DNA of 64,000 nucleotides from Candidatus Eiseniibacteriota bacterium (GTDB lineage Bacteria > Eisenbacteria > RBG-16-71-46), in assembly GCA_016710095.1 (NCBI GenBank), contig JADJLL010000001.1, positions 186,001 to 250,000 of the forward strand, written 5' to 3'. A program made the translations under genes and the position numbers. Under the pieces are notes generated by a model. That model saw only the letters and a list, made by a program, of their open reading frames with translations. It ran no database searches and had not been told where the DNA came from. This document shows, in pieces, positions 44,719 through 56,295 of this stretch. How positions within the stretch are numbered: the first letter of the stretch is position 1; every line of letters begins with the position of its first letter.

Positions 44719-46374
44719 CTAGCGCTTCGCCGAACCCCACGCGGCCATGATCGCCGCGAACTGCGAAGGCGTGGCGCCCGGAGCGTCGAACGCGAGCTTC
44801 TCCGGATTCCAGCGCGGCTTCACGCGCCAGGGGCCGCCTTCCTGCGGACAGTGCGTGTCGCAGTTGCCGCACTCGTTGCACGTGCCGCCGTCCACGACCC
44901 ACTGCAGTTCTCGCTGGAAGTCGCCCGCGGCCATCGCCGTGGGCGGCGCCTCGATCGCGTGGAACGCGCCGTTCGGGCAGACGAGCAGGCAGTTGTTGCA
45001 CGACTCGCAGTCGAACAGCGGCAGCGGCTCGCGCGTCACCGGCTCCGACGGCGCGGGCGCGTGATAGGCGGGATCGCTCGCGACCTTGCTCGCGTACGTG
45101 CTCAGGTTCGCCGCGGACGCCTCGGGCACCGGCACCGAGGGCATGACGCCCGCGCGCGCGCGCACGTACTCGGCGAGCGTCGCCGCGCCGACGCGCTCCA
45201 TGTCGGACTCGAGCGCCTTGAGATAGCGGGGCAGGCGGCGGTAGCCGGTCGGCTTGAGCAGGTCGGTGCACGTGGTCACGGGGCTGAAGCCGTGCGCGAC
45301 CGCGTCGGGGAAGTTCTCGGCCGTGATGCCGGCGCTGAACGAGATCGGGTAACGCGCGCCGGTCGCCTTCACGAACCGGTCGGCGAGCGTGGTCGCGATC
45401 ACGTGCAGCGGCGGGCCGCTCAGGTAGACGTGCTCGCCCTCGAGCTTCCCGCGCGTGTTCTTCACGACGAGCGTGTTCGAGAACTTCACGCCGAGAGACA
45501 GCCCGTTGCGCGCGGCGAGGCCCGCGAGCCAGTCGAGCATGCGCAGCGCGTCGTTCCACTGCAGATCCTTCTCGAACGCCGTGCGGTCGAGCTCGACGTG
45601 CTCGTAGCCGAGCGAGCCGCGCAGCAGCGACTCGACCGTCTCGTAGCCGAGCAGCGTCGGATTGAGCTTCACGACCACGTGCAGCGCGTGCCGCGTGAGC
45701 AGGTGCTCGACGATGCGCTCGATCTCGTCCGGCGGGCAGCCGTGGAAGCTCGAGAGCGTCACCGTGTCGAACACGCGCGCCGGGACGGGCACGTCCGCGA
45801 TCGCGCGCAGCGACGACGGCAGCGACTCGCGCAGCGTGGCGAGCAGCGCGCGCGTGTCCATCATCGTGTCGAGGAATTTCGCGACGCTCGCCGAGCGGAT
45901 GCCCGCGAGGTCGTAGCCCACCGAGCCGTCGAAGATCGTGTGCGCGCCGGTCTCGGACGGAATGCCGCGCGCGCGCAGGATGTGAATGAGGTACCAGGCC
46001 GTCGCGTACTCGCGCGCCGACTCTTCCAGCGTCAGTTCCTGCGACCACTCGACGTTGTAGCCCTCGCCGGGCGCGTCGATGCACGGGCGCGGGATCTCGA
46101 GCCGGTCGAGCACCTGCACGGTCTTGAGTTCCAGGATGCGCGAGCCCGCGAGCCACGCGGCCACGAGGTTCTGCGCGAGCTGCGTGTGCGGACCGGCCGC
46201 GGGACCGAGCGGTGTGGACGCGCGCCCGCCGGGCAGCACGACCGACAGGTCGAGGCCTTCGCGCGGCTTCCAGAACGAGCGCTTCGGCAAATGGAAGATG
46301 CTGCGATCGTGTTCGTACTCGGCGAGCGCACGCGCGAGCAGGTGCGCGAACGGCTTGGGGGTCAACGCGGCCAT
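44719..46374 (-). CDS. ygfK: YgfK-like Fe-S oxidoreductase, compact form without the central flavoprotein module
   Basis: ATG at 46374; 551 residues. The N-terminal DHOD-like part matches YgfK of E. coli: FAHLLARALAEYEHDRSIF, LGPAAGPHTQLAQNLVAAWL, ELKTVQVLDRLEIPRPCIDA, SSFHGCPPDEIERIVEHLL, VKLNPTLLGYETVESLL, SAGITAENFPDAVAHGFSPV and TDLLKPTGYRRLPRYLKAL. The C-terminus carries two 4Fe-4S cluster motifs: CESCNNCLLVCPNGAFHA and CNECGNCDTHCPQEGGP. E. coli YgfK has about 1030 residues with a GltD-like FAD/NAD(P) domain between these parts; that roughly 480-residue module is absent and the frame is continuous. Role in the purine/selenate-linked pathway is inferred from the cluster. Confidence 0.88.
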   Translation of the reverse strand: MAALTPKPFAHLLARALAEYEHDRSIFHLPKRSFWKPREGLDLSVVLPGGRASTPLGPAAGPHTQLAQNLVAAWLAGSRILELKTVQVLDRLEIPRPCIDAPGEGYNVEWSQELTLEESAREYATAWYLIHILRARGIPSETGAHTIFDGSVGYDLAGIRSASVAKFLDTMMDTRALLATLRESLPSSLRAIADVPVPARVFDTVTLSSFHGCPPDEIERIVEHLLTRHALHVVVKLNPTLLGYETVESLLRGSLGYEHVELDRTAFEKDLQWNDALRMLDWLAGLAARNGLSLGVKFSNTLVVKNTRGKLEGEHVYLSGPPLHVIATTLADRFVKATGARYPISFSAGITAENFPDAVAHGFSPVTTCTDLLKPTGYRRLPRYLKALESDMERVGAATLAEYVRARAGVMPSVPVPEASAANLSTYASKVASDPAYHAPAPSEPVTREPLPLFDCESCNNCLLVCPNGAFHAIEAPPTAMAAGDFQRELQWVVDGGTCNECGNCDTHCPQEGGPWRVKPRWNPEKLAFDAPGATPSQFAAIMAAWGSAKR

Positions 46375-47458
46375 GGGTCGCTCTCCATGCGACGCCACAA
46401 CTCCGGCGCCGCCCCGCGCGCTTCGGCGCGCAGTGCTTCGAGGTCGGCGCCCACGAGGCGCCCTTCGTCCACCACGATTCGTCCGGCCACGGAAACGCGC
46501 CACGGGCGTGGGGTGCCGTTCGCGTCCGGTTGCAGCTCCACCCAGTCTTCTTCGAGCGCCGAAGCGCCGCCGAAGCGTTCCGCCATCAGCGTGCGCCCGG
46601 CGTCGAGCCGCGCGCGCAGCGCGACGTCGCCCGCCGTGTCGCCTTCCTCGGCGGCGATGCGCAGCAGTTGTTCCTGTTCGAGCGGCATGTCGGAGGGGAA
46701 TCCGTCCGTGCCGAGCGCCACGCGCGGGCTGGCCGCGAGCGAGCGCGAATAGCCGACGCGGTTGTTCGCGTTCGAGCGCGGGTTGTGGAGCAGCCACAGC
46801 CCGTGCGCGTGCGCGTCGCGCACCTCGTCGGGCGTGAGCCACACGCCGTGCGCCATGAGCGAGCCCTCGGGCAGCGCGCCGAGATCGCGCAGGCGCTCGT
46901 ACGGGCCCGCGAAGCCGCGCGCGTGCGCGTCCGCCACGTCGGCGGTGTCTTCGGCCACGTGCACGTGCATCACGGTGTCGAGCGTGCGGCACAGCTCGCC
47001 CGCCTCGCGCACGGTAGCGTCGGACACGGTGAAGCTCGCGTGCAGCCCGACGAGTCCGCGCACGAGCGGGCGGCGGTTGTCGCGGACGAAGCGCGCGCAC
47101 TCGGCGAGCCCGCGCGCGGCTTCCGCTCGGCCGCCGTTGCGCTCGGTCGCGCCGTAGGTGAGCACGGCGCGCATGCCGAACTCCTCGCAGGCGTCCGCGA
47201 GCACGTCGAGCGAGCCGTCGATGAAGTGTGGGGACTCGTGGTGATCGACCAGCGCCGTCGTGCCCGCGAGCAGCGCCTCGGCGACGTACAGTCGCGTGCC
47301 CGCGCGCAGCGTCTTCGCATCGAGCGCGCGGTCGAGCCGCCACCAGAGCGCTTCGAGGATCTCGGTGAAGTTCACCGGCGCCCGCGCGGGCGCGGGCATG
47401 CCGAATGGCGCGAGCGCGCTGTACAGGTGCGTGTGCGCGTTGACGTACCCGGGCTGCT

Positions 47459-47462
<4 letters not shown>
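46362..47462 (-). CDS. ssnA: SsnA-like amidohydrolase, short N-terminus
   Basis: ATG at 47462 overlaps the xdh stop by four bases; 366 residues. Amidohydrolase metal ligands: YVNAHTHLYSALAPFGM (HxH), VDHHESPHFIDGSLDVLAD, VMHVHVAEDTADVADA (His), SLMAHGVWLTPDEVRDAH (His) and VALGTDGFPSDMPLEQEQLL (Asp). These match SsnA of the ygfK-ssnA-xdhD locus. E. coli SsnA is about 440 residues; the N-terminal 50 or so residues of the composite domain are missing and no in-frame start lies upstream to supply them, while the C-terminal IVVDEGRLVGADLEALRAEA strand part remains. Substrate in the pathway (a purine-derived ring) is inferred. Confidence 0.85.
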
Positions 47463-50094
<2,632 letters not shown>

Positions 50095-50130
50095 CCCCAG
50101 CCTCCCGTTCCGCCCCGCAGGGCCGCGCGA

Positions 50131-51681
50131 TTACTTCGCGGCCAGCGCGCTCGGATAGCGGGCGATGAACGCGATCGCGTGCTGCAGTTCGCGCGTGTCG
50201 AGGCCCTCACCGATCTTGTGCGTGTTCTGTTCGATGCCCGTGCCGAAGCCGAACATGGCCGGGTGCTTGTACGCGCCCGCGTCCACCCACTGCTTGCCGG
50301 CGGGAACCGTGATGCCGTTGTCCTTCACCGGAACCGGCCAGCCCACGCCGTCGGTCGAGAACACCCAGCGGTCCACGCGCGGTTCGCGGCGCAGCGAGCC
50401 GGCCTTCTCGTTCTTCTCGACGACGTTCGGCGTGATCACGGCGCGGTACGCGTCCACCGCGGCCGTCACGGCCGGGTGCGTGTCCGGCGTCATCCAGCTC
50501 ATGTAGATCTGCGGATTGCCCGGCACGTAGCCGCGCCACGTGGGCTGGTCGTACGTGGGCACGCCCACTTCGACCTTGAGGCCCGCGGCGCGCGCGGCCT
50601 TGACCGCGTCGAGCGCGTCCACGTCGGCCACCGACTGCTCCGGCGTCTCGCCGATCGTGAAGCGGCGGTCGAAGCGGAACGTGAAGCAGTCCGGCACGGC
50701 GCAGTCGCTCGGCGTGTCGAGATGCGACCACGACGCGGTGCGCGTGCCCTTGCCGAGCACTTCGTGGTCGAGGAAGCCGACGCCCTTGGCGTGCTTCTCG
50801 GCCGCTTCCTTGAGAATCGCGGCGCCGTACTCGAGCGGGTTGAGCCCCTCGTGCGGCATCGAGCCGTGGCAGGAGCGTCCGGTGACCTTCACTTCGATCT
50901 GCATGCGGCCGCGCTGGCCGCGATAGATGCCGAGCGCGCCCTTGGTCGAGTCGCCCGTCGAGTCCGTGAGGATCACGACGTCCGGCACCATCTCGGGCGG
51001 AGCGCCCGGGAGCACCTTGCGCGTGATGTAGAGCGGGCCGCCGCCGTCGTTGTCTTCTTCGGCGACGGTGATGTAGCCGCGCAGGATCACGCCGCGCATG
51101 ACGCCTTCGGACATGAGCTCGACCAGGATGCGCGAGCCCATGATCTGGCTGAGCACGCCGCCCAGCTGGTCGGCCGAGCCGCGGCCGAAGAGCATGTGGT
51201 TCCACTCTTCGTCCGGCGGGAGGTAGCCGAGTTCGCGGCGCAGGTACGTGCGGTCGATCTTGCTCTCGTCGAACAGGCCGGCGTACGGATCGAGTCCGCC
51301 CGTCTTCTCGCGCCACACCGGGCGCAGCGCCTTCACGGTGTCGCAGTGACCGTCGAGGTAGACGACCTTCTTCTGTTCGCGCGGGATGCCGTCGTTCTTG
51401 TCCTCGACGACCCACGAGAGGTTGCCGAACGCGTCGAAACCGATGTCGTCGGCCGAGGCGACGGCCTTGATCTCGATCATGCGCTTCTTGAGGTACTCGA
51501 GGCGCGGGCCTTCGTGGTTCGAGAGGCCGCAGGACGGATCGCCGCCCTGGTCGACCGGCTTGTCCACGTAGTCCGCCGGGATGCGAATGGCTTCCTTGAG
51601 GATCTCGACGGCCAGCGGCAGGTCGCGCGCCGCGAGGGCCGCGATCTTCGCATCGAGGGCGGTGACGGTCGGCGCGCTCAT
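50131..51681 (-). CDS. ygeY: YgeY-like M20 family metallohydrolase
   Basis: ATG at 51681 overlaps the ygeW stop; 516 residues, longer than E. coli YgeY (about 403). VVYLDGHCDTVKALRPVWR (His-Asp metal ligands), GRGSADQLGGVLSQIMGSRI, ITVAEEDNDGGGPLYIT (Glu-Glu), GRSCHGSMPHEGLNPLEYGA (His) and HKIGEGLDTRELQHAIAFIA (His/Glu region) are all family features. The extra length is mainly an N-terminal 60 residues (AIRIPADYVDKPVDQGGDPS) and an insertion at about 100-140. It is expected to remove an amide or carbamoyl group in the purine pathway before YgeW acts. Confidence 0.9.
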   Translation of the reverse strand: MSAPTVTALDAKIAALAARDLPLAVEILKEAIRIPADYVDKPVDQGGDPSCGLSNHEGPRLEYLKKRMIEIKAVASADDIGFDAFGNLSWVVEDKNDGIPREQKKVVYLDGHCDTVKALRPVWREKTGGLDPYAGLFDESKIDRTYLRRELGYLPPDEEWNHMLFGRGSADQLGGVLSQIMGSRILVELMSEGVMRGVILRGYITVAEEDNDGGGPLYITRKVLPGAPPEMVPDVVILTDSTGDSTKGALGIYRGQRGRMQIEVKVTGRSCHGSMPHEGLNPLEYGAAILKEAAEKHAKGVGFLDHEVLGKGTRTASWSHLDTPSDCAVPDCFTFRFDRRFTIGETPEQSVADVDALDAVKAARAAGLKVEVGVPTYDQPTWRGYVPGNPQIYMSWMTPDTHPAVTAAVDAYRAVITPNVVEKNEKAGSLRREPRVDRWVFSTDGVGWPVPVKDNGITVPAGKQWVDAGAYKHPAMFGFGTGIEQNTHKIGEGLDTRELQHAIAFIARYPSALAAK

Positions 51682-52820
51682 CGCAGCACCTCGTCGAACT
51701 TCGCGCCCAGGTTCTCGACCTTGGCGACGGCGAGCAGCGCCATGACCACGTACATCTTCTTGTTCGCTTCGCGCGCCACGTTGATCTTGTGCTTCGCCAT
51801 GACGCCCGGCGTCACTTCGTCGCCGATGTCGGCCGGCAGGCAGTGCATGTAGAGCGCGTCGCCGCCCGTCGTGAGCGCCATGCGGCGTTCGTCGCAGATC
51901 CAGTCCTTGTGCGAGGCGTTGCGGTCGAGCGCGCGGCGTTCGATCTCGCCCATCGCGGCCTTGTCGCGCTTCGAGTTCGCGTCCACGCGCTCGAGCATGA
52001 GGTCGTACGGACCCCAGCTCTTCGGGTACACGACGTCGGCGTCCTTGAACGCGGCGTCCATGTCGTGCACGACCTCGAACTTGCCGCCGGATTCGGCCGC
52101 GTGCTTCCTGGCCGTTTCGAGCGTGCTGTCCATGAGGCGGTAGCCCTCGGGGTGCGCGAGCGTCACCTGCGCGCCTTCGCGCGCCATGAGCATCGCGATG
52201 CCCTGCGGCACCGACAGCGGCTTGGCGTAACTCGGCGAGTACGCCCACGACATCGCGATCTTCTTGCCCTTGAGGCCGCCCGGGAAGTACTCGCGCAGCC
52301 ACATGAGGTCGGCGAGCGTCTGCGTCGGGTGGTCGATGTCGCACTGCAGGTTCACGACCGGCACCTTGCGCGGGTCGTTCGTGGCCTGGAGGTAGTCGTC
52401 GATGCCGGCCTTCACCGAGCGCATGAACGTGTTGCCCGCGCCCAGAATGAGGTCGTGACGGATGCCCATCGCGTGCGAGTTCATGCCGAGCATGGCGCCC
52501 GTCTCTTCGGCCGTTTCGCCGTGCTCGACCTGGGTGCTGCTGCCGTCCACGATCACGGGGCGCATGCCGAGGCGGCTGGAGGCGCCGGCCCACGCGGACT
52601 TCGTGCGCGTCGAGTTGTCGAAGAACAGCGCGTAGGCCAGCTGGTCCGGCAGGAACGCCGTGGACTTGCCGGCGCGGTCGGCGGCTTCGAAGCGCGAAGC
52701 GACCGCGAGGAGCGCGTCGATCTCGGCACGCGACCAGTCACTGGTGAGCATCAGGCTCTTGCCCAGGAGGCCGGCGAGGGTGTTGCGGTCGAGATTCGGC
52801 AGCGACGAGGTGCTGTTCAT
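51678..52820 (-). CDS. ygeW: YgeW knotted carbamoyltransferase
   Basis: ATG at 52820 (SD AAGGAG); 380 residues. Carbamoyl-phosphate site FDNSTRTKSAWAGASSRLGM (STRTKS), then EHGETAEETGAMLGMNSHAM, IRHDLILGAGNTFMRSVKAG, VVNLQCDIDHPTQTLADLMW, AMSWAYSPSYAKPLSVPQGI, LAHPEGYRLMD, DADVVYPKSWGPYDLM and ALYMHCLPADIGDE. These match the YgeW family (knotted AOTCase type) rather than ornithine or aspartate carbamoyltransferase. It produces or uses carbamoyl phosphate with a ureido compound. Overlaps carbamate kinase upstream and YgeY downstream by four bases each. Confidence 0.95.
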   Translation of the reverse strand: MNSTSSLPNLDRNTLAGLLGKSLMLTSDWSRAEIDALLAVASRFEAADRAGKSTAFLPDQLAYALFFDNSTRTKSAWAGASSRLGMRPVIVDGSSTQVEHGETAEETGAMLGMNSHAMGIRHDLILGAGNTFMRSVKAGIDDYLQATNDPRKVPVVNLQCDIDHPTQTLADLMWLREYFPGGLKGKKIAMSWAYSPSYAKPLSVPQGIAMLMAREGAQVTLAHPEGYRLMDSTLETARKHAAESGGKFEVVHDMDAAFKDADVVYPKSWGPYDLMLERVDANSKRDKAAMGEIERRALDRNASHKDWICDERRMALTTGGDALYMHCLPADIGDEVTPGVMAKHKINVAREANKKMYVVMALLAVAKVENLGAKFDEVLR

Positions 52821-53791
52821 GACTTCTCCTTGAGTATGCGGGTGCCTGCGTTGCCGTCGAACGCCTCGAGCAACGCCTCGGGGTGACAGATGACGACCTC
52901 GTCGCCGCCGCGCTCCAGGAAGTACAGCGCGGCTTCGATCTTCGGTCCCATGCTTCCGGGCGGGAACTGGCCGGCCTCCGCCATGGCTTTGAGCTCGGAG
53001 ATCGTCGTCTCGCGCAGCGCCGTGCGGTTCTCGGTCAGGTAGTCGCGGTAGACCGCGTCCACGCCCGTGGTGATGAACAAGCGCTTCACGCCCAGTTGCA
53101 CGGCGAGCAGCGCGCTGGCGCGGTCCTTGTCGATGACCGCTTCGAGTCCGCGAATGTGGCCGGTTTCGTCGCGCATCACCGGGATCCCGCCGCCGCCGCA
53201 CGCGATCACCGTGACGCCGGCGTCCACGAGCCGGCGGATGGTGTCGAGCTGGACGATCGAGATGGGGGCCGGGCTCGCGACGACGCGGCGCCAGCCGCGA
53301 TGCGAGTCCTCGACCATGTCCCAGGCGCGCTCGGACTGGAGATTGGCGGCTTCTTCTTCCGAGTAGAACTTGCCGATCGGCTTGGTCGGCTCGGTGAAGG
53401 CCTTGTCGTGCGGATCCACTTCGACCTCGGTGACGATGCTCGCCACCTCGGTGTTCTGGCCGTGGAGCCGCAGGTATTCGCGGAGGTCCCGCTGGATCAT
53501 GTAGCCCAGCGCGCCCTGCGAGTCGGCGACGAGCGAGTCGAGCGGCACTTCGTGCATCTGCTGCTTGGACAGCTCGACGCGCAGCTGCATGAAGCCGACC
53601 TGCGGACCATTGCCGTGCGTGAGCACGACGTGCACGCCGCGAGCGATGAGCCCGGCCACGGGAATCACGGCGCGAGCGGTCACGGCGAACTGGTTTTCGA
53701 CGGTCGGCGGAAGTTTCGGATCGAGGAGACTGTTCCCGCCCATCGCAATCAGGGTCGGGGGGACGGGTGCTGCATGCGGGGTAGTAGTCAT
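52817..53791 (-). CDS. yqeA: Carbamate kinase (YqeA/ArcC type)
   Basis: ATG at 53791; 324 residues. LIAMGGNSLLDPKLPPTVEN, VVLTHGNGPQVGFMQLRVEL (the THGNGPQVG signature), GALGYMIQRDLREYLRLHG, CGGGGIPVMRDETGHIRGLE, AVIDKDRASALLAVQLGVK and GSMGPKIEAALYFLERGGDE. It makes ATP from carbamoyl phosphate plus ADP, the energy-yielding end of the pathway. First gene of the six-gene operon that runs to 44719. Confidence 0.95.
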   Translation of the reverse strand: MTTTPHAAPVPPTLIAMGGNSLLDPKLPPTVENQFAVTARAVIPVAGLIARGVHVVLTHGNGPQVGFMQLRVELSKQQMHEVPLDSLVADSQGALGYMIQRDLREYLRLHGQNTEVASIVTEVEVDPHDKAFTEPTKPIGKFYSEEEAANLQSERAWDMVEDSHRGWRRVVASPAPISIVQLDTIRRLVDAGVTVIACGGGGIPVMRDETGHIRGLEAVIDKDRASALLAVQLGVKRLFITTGVDAVYRDYLTENRTALRETTISELKAMAEAGQFPPGSMGPKIEAALYFLERGGDEVVICHPEALLEAFDGNAGTRILKEKS

Positions 53792-53895
53792 GGCGCAGGC
53801 AGTGTGCTCCGGCGGGAGGAGCGCTTTCCATGCTCCTCAAGTACCATGCGCCGCGACTTCGCAACGCTTTGGCATTCATCGGGAAGGAGGATTTC

Positions 53896-54666
53896 GTGGA
53901 CGTCCGCGATTTCAACGCACGTGCATGGGACCGGCTGGTCGCGATGGGCAACCGCTGGACGTTGCCGGTTTCGTCCGAAGAGATCGCCCGGGCGCGCTCG
54001 GGCGACTGGGGAGTGATCCTGACGCCGACGCGCGCGGTGCCGCGCGAATGGTTCGGCGAACTGGCCGGTCGCGACGTGCTGGCGCTGGCTTCGGGCGGCG
54101 GGCAGCAGGCCTGCGTGCTGGCGGCGGCCGGGGCGAACGTGACGCTGCTCGACAACTCGCCCGCGCAGCTGGCGCAGGACCGCATGGTCGCCGAGCGCGA
54201 TGGGCTGGCCATTCGGCTCGAACAGGGCGACATGCGAGACCTGTCGCGTTTCGCGGACGGCTCGTTCGATCTGGTCTTTCACCCGTGCTCGAACGGCTTC
54301 GTGCCGGACGTGCGCGTCGTGTGGCGGGAGTGCGCACGCGTGCTGCGGCCGGGCGGGCGGCTGTTGTCCGGCATCGTGAACCCGATGCTCTACCTGTTCG
54401 ACGAGGCGGAAGTGGATCGCGGGGAGTTCGTGGCGCGCTACGCGCTGCCTTATTCGGACCTGGTCTCGCGCACGCCGGAGCATCTGGCGCGCATGGCCGA
54501 GGCCGGCGAACCGGTGTCGTTCGGGCACACGCTGGACGACCAGATCGGTGGGCAGCTGGAGGCCGGGCTGCTGCTGGCCGGGTTCTTCGAGGACCGCTGG
54601 GCGGAGCATCCGTTGGATCGGTTCTTTGCGCCCTGCTTCGCGACGCTGGCGGTGAAGCCGGGCTGA
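53896..54666 (+). CDS. Class I SAM-dependent methyltransferase
   Basis: I choose GTG 53896 (SD GGAAGGAGG at 53882-53890, five bases away); an upstream in-frame ATG at 53830 has no SD and lies ahead of a -10-like TACCAT. From there 256 residues: DVRDFNARAWDRLVAMGNRW, TPTRAVPREWFGELAGRDVL, ALASGGGQQACVLAAAGANV (motif I), TLLDNSPAQLAQDRMVAERD, MRDLSRFADGSFDLVFHPC (motif II). Substrate unknown. Divergent from the carbamate kinase operon. Confidence 0.88.
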   Translation: MDVRDFNARAWDRLVAMGNRWTLPVSSEEIARARSGDWGVILTPTRAVPREWFGELAGRDVLALASGGGQQACVLAAAGANVTLLDNSPAQLAQDRMVAERDGLAIRLEQGDMRDLSRFADGSFDLVFHPCSNGFVPDVRVVWRECARVLRPGGRLLSGIVNPMLYLFDEAEVDRGEFVARYALPYSDLVSRTPEHLARMAEAGEPVSFGHTLDDQIGGQLEAGLLLAGFFEDRWAEHPLDRFFAPCFATLAVKPG

Positions 54667-54679
54667 GTGAACGCGGCGC

Positions 54680-54708
54680 TTGCCGCTCGCCGCGCCCCGG
54701 CCTAGCTT
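54680..54708 (+). promoter_or_regulatory. Promoter of the class V PLP enzyme gene
   Basis: TTGCCG (54680-54685), 17-base spacer, TAGCTT (54703-54708), then GGGTCC. Leader about 35 bases with GGAG before the ATG. Confidence 0.55.
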
Positions 54709-54750
54709 GGGTCCGTCCGTCCTTCCACCCGCATCCATCCGGAGCGCCGC

Positions 54751-56277
54751 ATGGCCGTCACGCACACGATGCCGAAGCTCGTGGACCTCGATTCCGACGC
54801 GTTGATCTCGCCCTTCGTCGCGGCCGATGCCGCCGAGGAGCGCGCGTTCGTCGAAGCGCTGCAGAAGGGCGTGATCGGGTCCGACGCGCGGCTGAGCACG
54901 CCCGAGGGCGACAAGCCGCTGCTGTACTTCGACTACGTGGCCTCGGGGCGCTTCCATCGCTCGGTCGAGGACGCGCTCAACACGCGCGTGCTGCCGTACA
55001 TGGCCAACACGCACACCGAGACCAGCAGCACCGGCCGCATGATGACGCACTGGTACGAGCGCGCGTTCCAGCGCATCGCCGGCTACGTGAACGCGTCGAG
55101 CGACGACGTCGTGCTGGCGATCGGCTCGGGCTCGACGGGCGCCGTCAACCGGCTCATCCAGGCGATGGGGCTGCGCATCCCGAGCACGCTCGAGGACCGC
55201 TTCGAGATGTCGCGGCTGATCCCGGACGAAGAGCGCCCGGTCGTCTTCCGCAGCCACATGGAGCATCACAGCAACGACATCACCTGGCGCGAGACGATCG
55301 CGGAGACCGTCTACGTGCCGTTCGACGCGACCGGCCGCGTGTCGCCGGAGGCGCTGGAAGAACTGCTCCAGAAGTACGCGCACGCGCCGCTCAAGATCGG
55401 CACGTTCTCGGCGGCCAGCAACGTCACCGGCATCCGCAACGACTGTCACGGGCTCGCGCGCGTGCTGCACAAGCACGGCGCGCTCGCGTTCTTCGACTTC
55501 GCCGCGGCCGGCCCGTACATCGACATGGACATGCATCCGGTGGGGCCCGACGGCAAGCCGGACGAAGCGGCCCGGCTCGACGCGGTGTTCCTGTCCGTGC
55601 ACAAGTTCCTCGGCGGTCCGCGCTCGCCCGGCCTGTTGATCGGCAGCAAGAAGCTGTTTTCGAACCGCGTGCCCGTCGAGCCGGGCGGCGGCACGGTGCT
55701 CTACACGTCGCCCGACGAGCACGTCTACCTGACCGACACGTCGCACCGCGAGACCGGCGGCACGCCGGCGATCGTGGGCGTCATCCAGGCCGGACTCGCA
55801 TTCGACCTGAAGGCGGCCATCGGCCACCAGCGCACGTTCGACATCGAGCACGGCTACCTCGCGCGCGCGCTCGCCGAATGGACGAAGGAACCCGGCATCG
55901 AGATTTTGGGCGACCTGAACGTCGAGCGGCTCGGCATCGTGTCGATGATCTTCCACGGCCTGCACCACAACTTCGTGGTGGCGCTGCTGAACGACTACTT
56001 CGGCGTGCAGGTGCGTGGCGGCTGCATGTGCGCCGGCCCCTACGGCCACGAGCTGCTCGGCATCGACGAAGACGTCTCGCTGCGCATCCGCAAGCTGCTC
56101 GAGCAGGGCCACTGCGGCGTGAAGCCCGGCTGGGTCCGCGTCGGCTTCTCGCCCGTGACGCGCGAGGACGAGTTCCAGGCGCTCATGGAAGGCGTGCGAT
56201 TCGTGGCGCGCGAGGGCAAGAAGTACATGGACCGCTACGACATGACCGACGCGAGCGGGGAGTGGCGGCGGAAGTAG
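54751..56277 (+). CDS. Class V aminotransferase / cysteine desulfurase-like PLP enzyme
   Basis: ATG at 54751 with GGAG seven bases before; 508 residues. YFDYVASGRFHRSVEDALNT and YMANTHTETSSTGRMMTHWY are the substrate-loop features; GSGSTGAVNRLIQAMGL; FRSHMEHHSNDITWRE; FFDFAAAGPYIDMDMHPVGP; PLP lysine in SVHKFLGGPRSPGLLIG (Lys about residue 285); SHRETGGTPAIVGVIQAGLA. A conserved Cys pair is in VRGGCMCAGPYGHELLG. This subgroup is longer than IscS and annotated as aminotransferase class V; the reaction is unknown. Possible links to the adjacent purine operon are only positional. Confidence 0.88.
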   Translation: MAVTHTMPKLVDLDSDALISPFVAADAAEERAFVEALQKGVIGSDARLSTPEGDKPLLYFDYVASGRFHRSVEDALNTRVLPYMANTHTETSSTGRMMTHWYERAFQRIAGYVNASSDDVVLAIGSGSTGAVNRLIQAMGLRIPSTLEDRFEMSRLIPDEERPVVFRSHMEHHSNDITWRETIAETVYVPFDATGRVSPEALEELLQKYAHAPLKIGTFSAASNVTGIRNDCHGLARVLHKHGALAFFDFAAAGPYIDMDMHPVGPDGKPDEAARLDAVFLSVHKFLGGPRSPGLLIGSKKLFSNRVPVEPGGGTVLYTSPDEHVYLTDTSHRETGGTPAIVGVIQAGLAFDLKAAIGHQRTFDIEHGYLARALAEWTKEPGIEILGDLNVERLGIVSMIFHGLHHNFVVALLNDYFGVQVRGGCMCAGPYGHELLGIDEDVSLRIRKLLEQGHCGVKPGWVRVGFSPVTREDEFQALMEGVRFVAREGKKYMDRYDMTDASGEWRRK

Positions 56278-56295
56278 GGGGGCGGGTGAGGCGCA

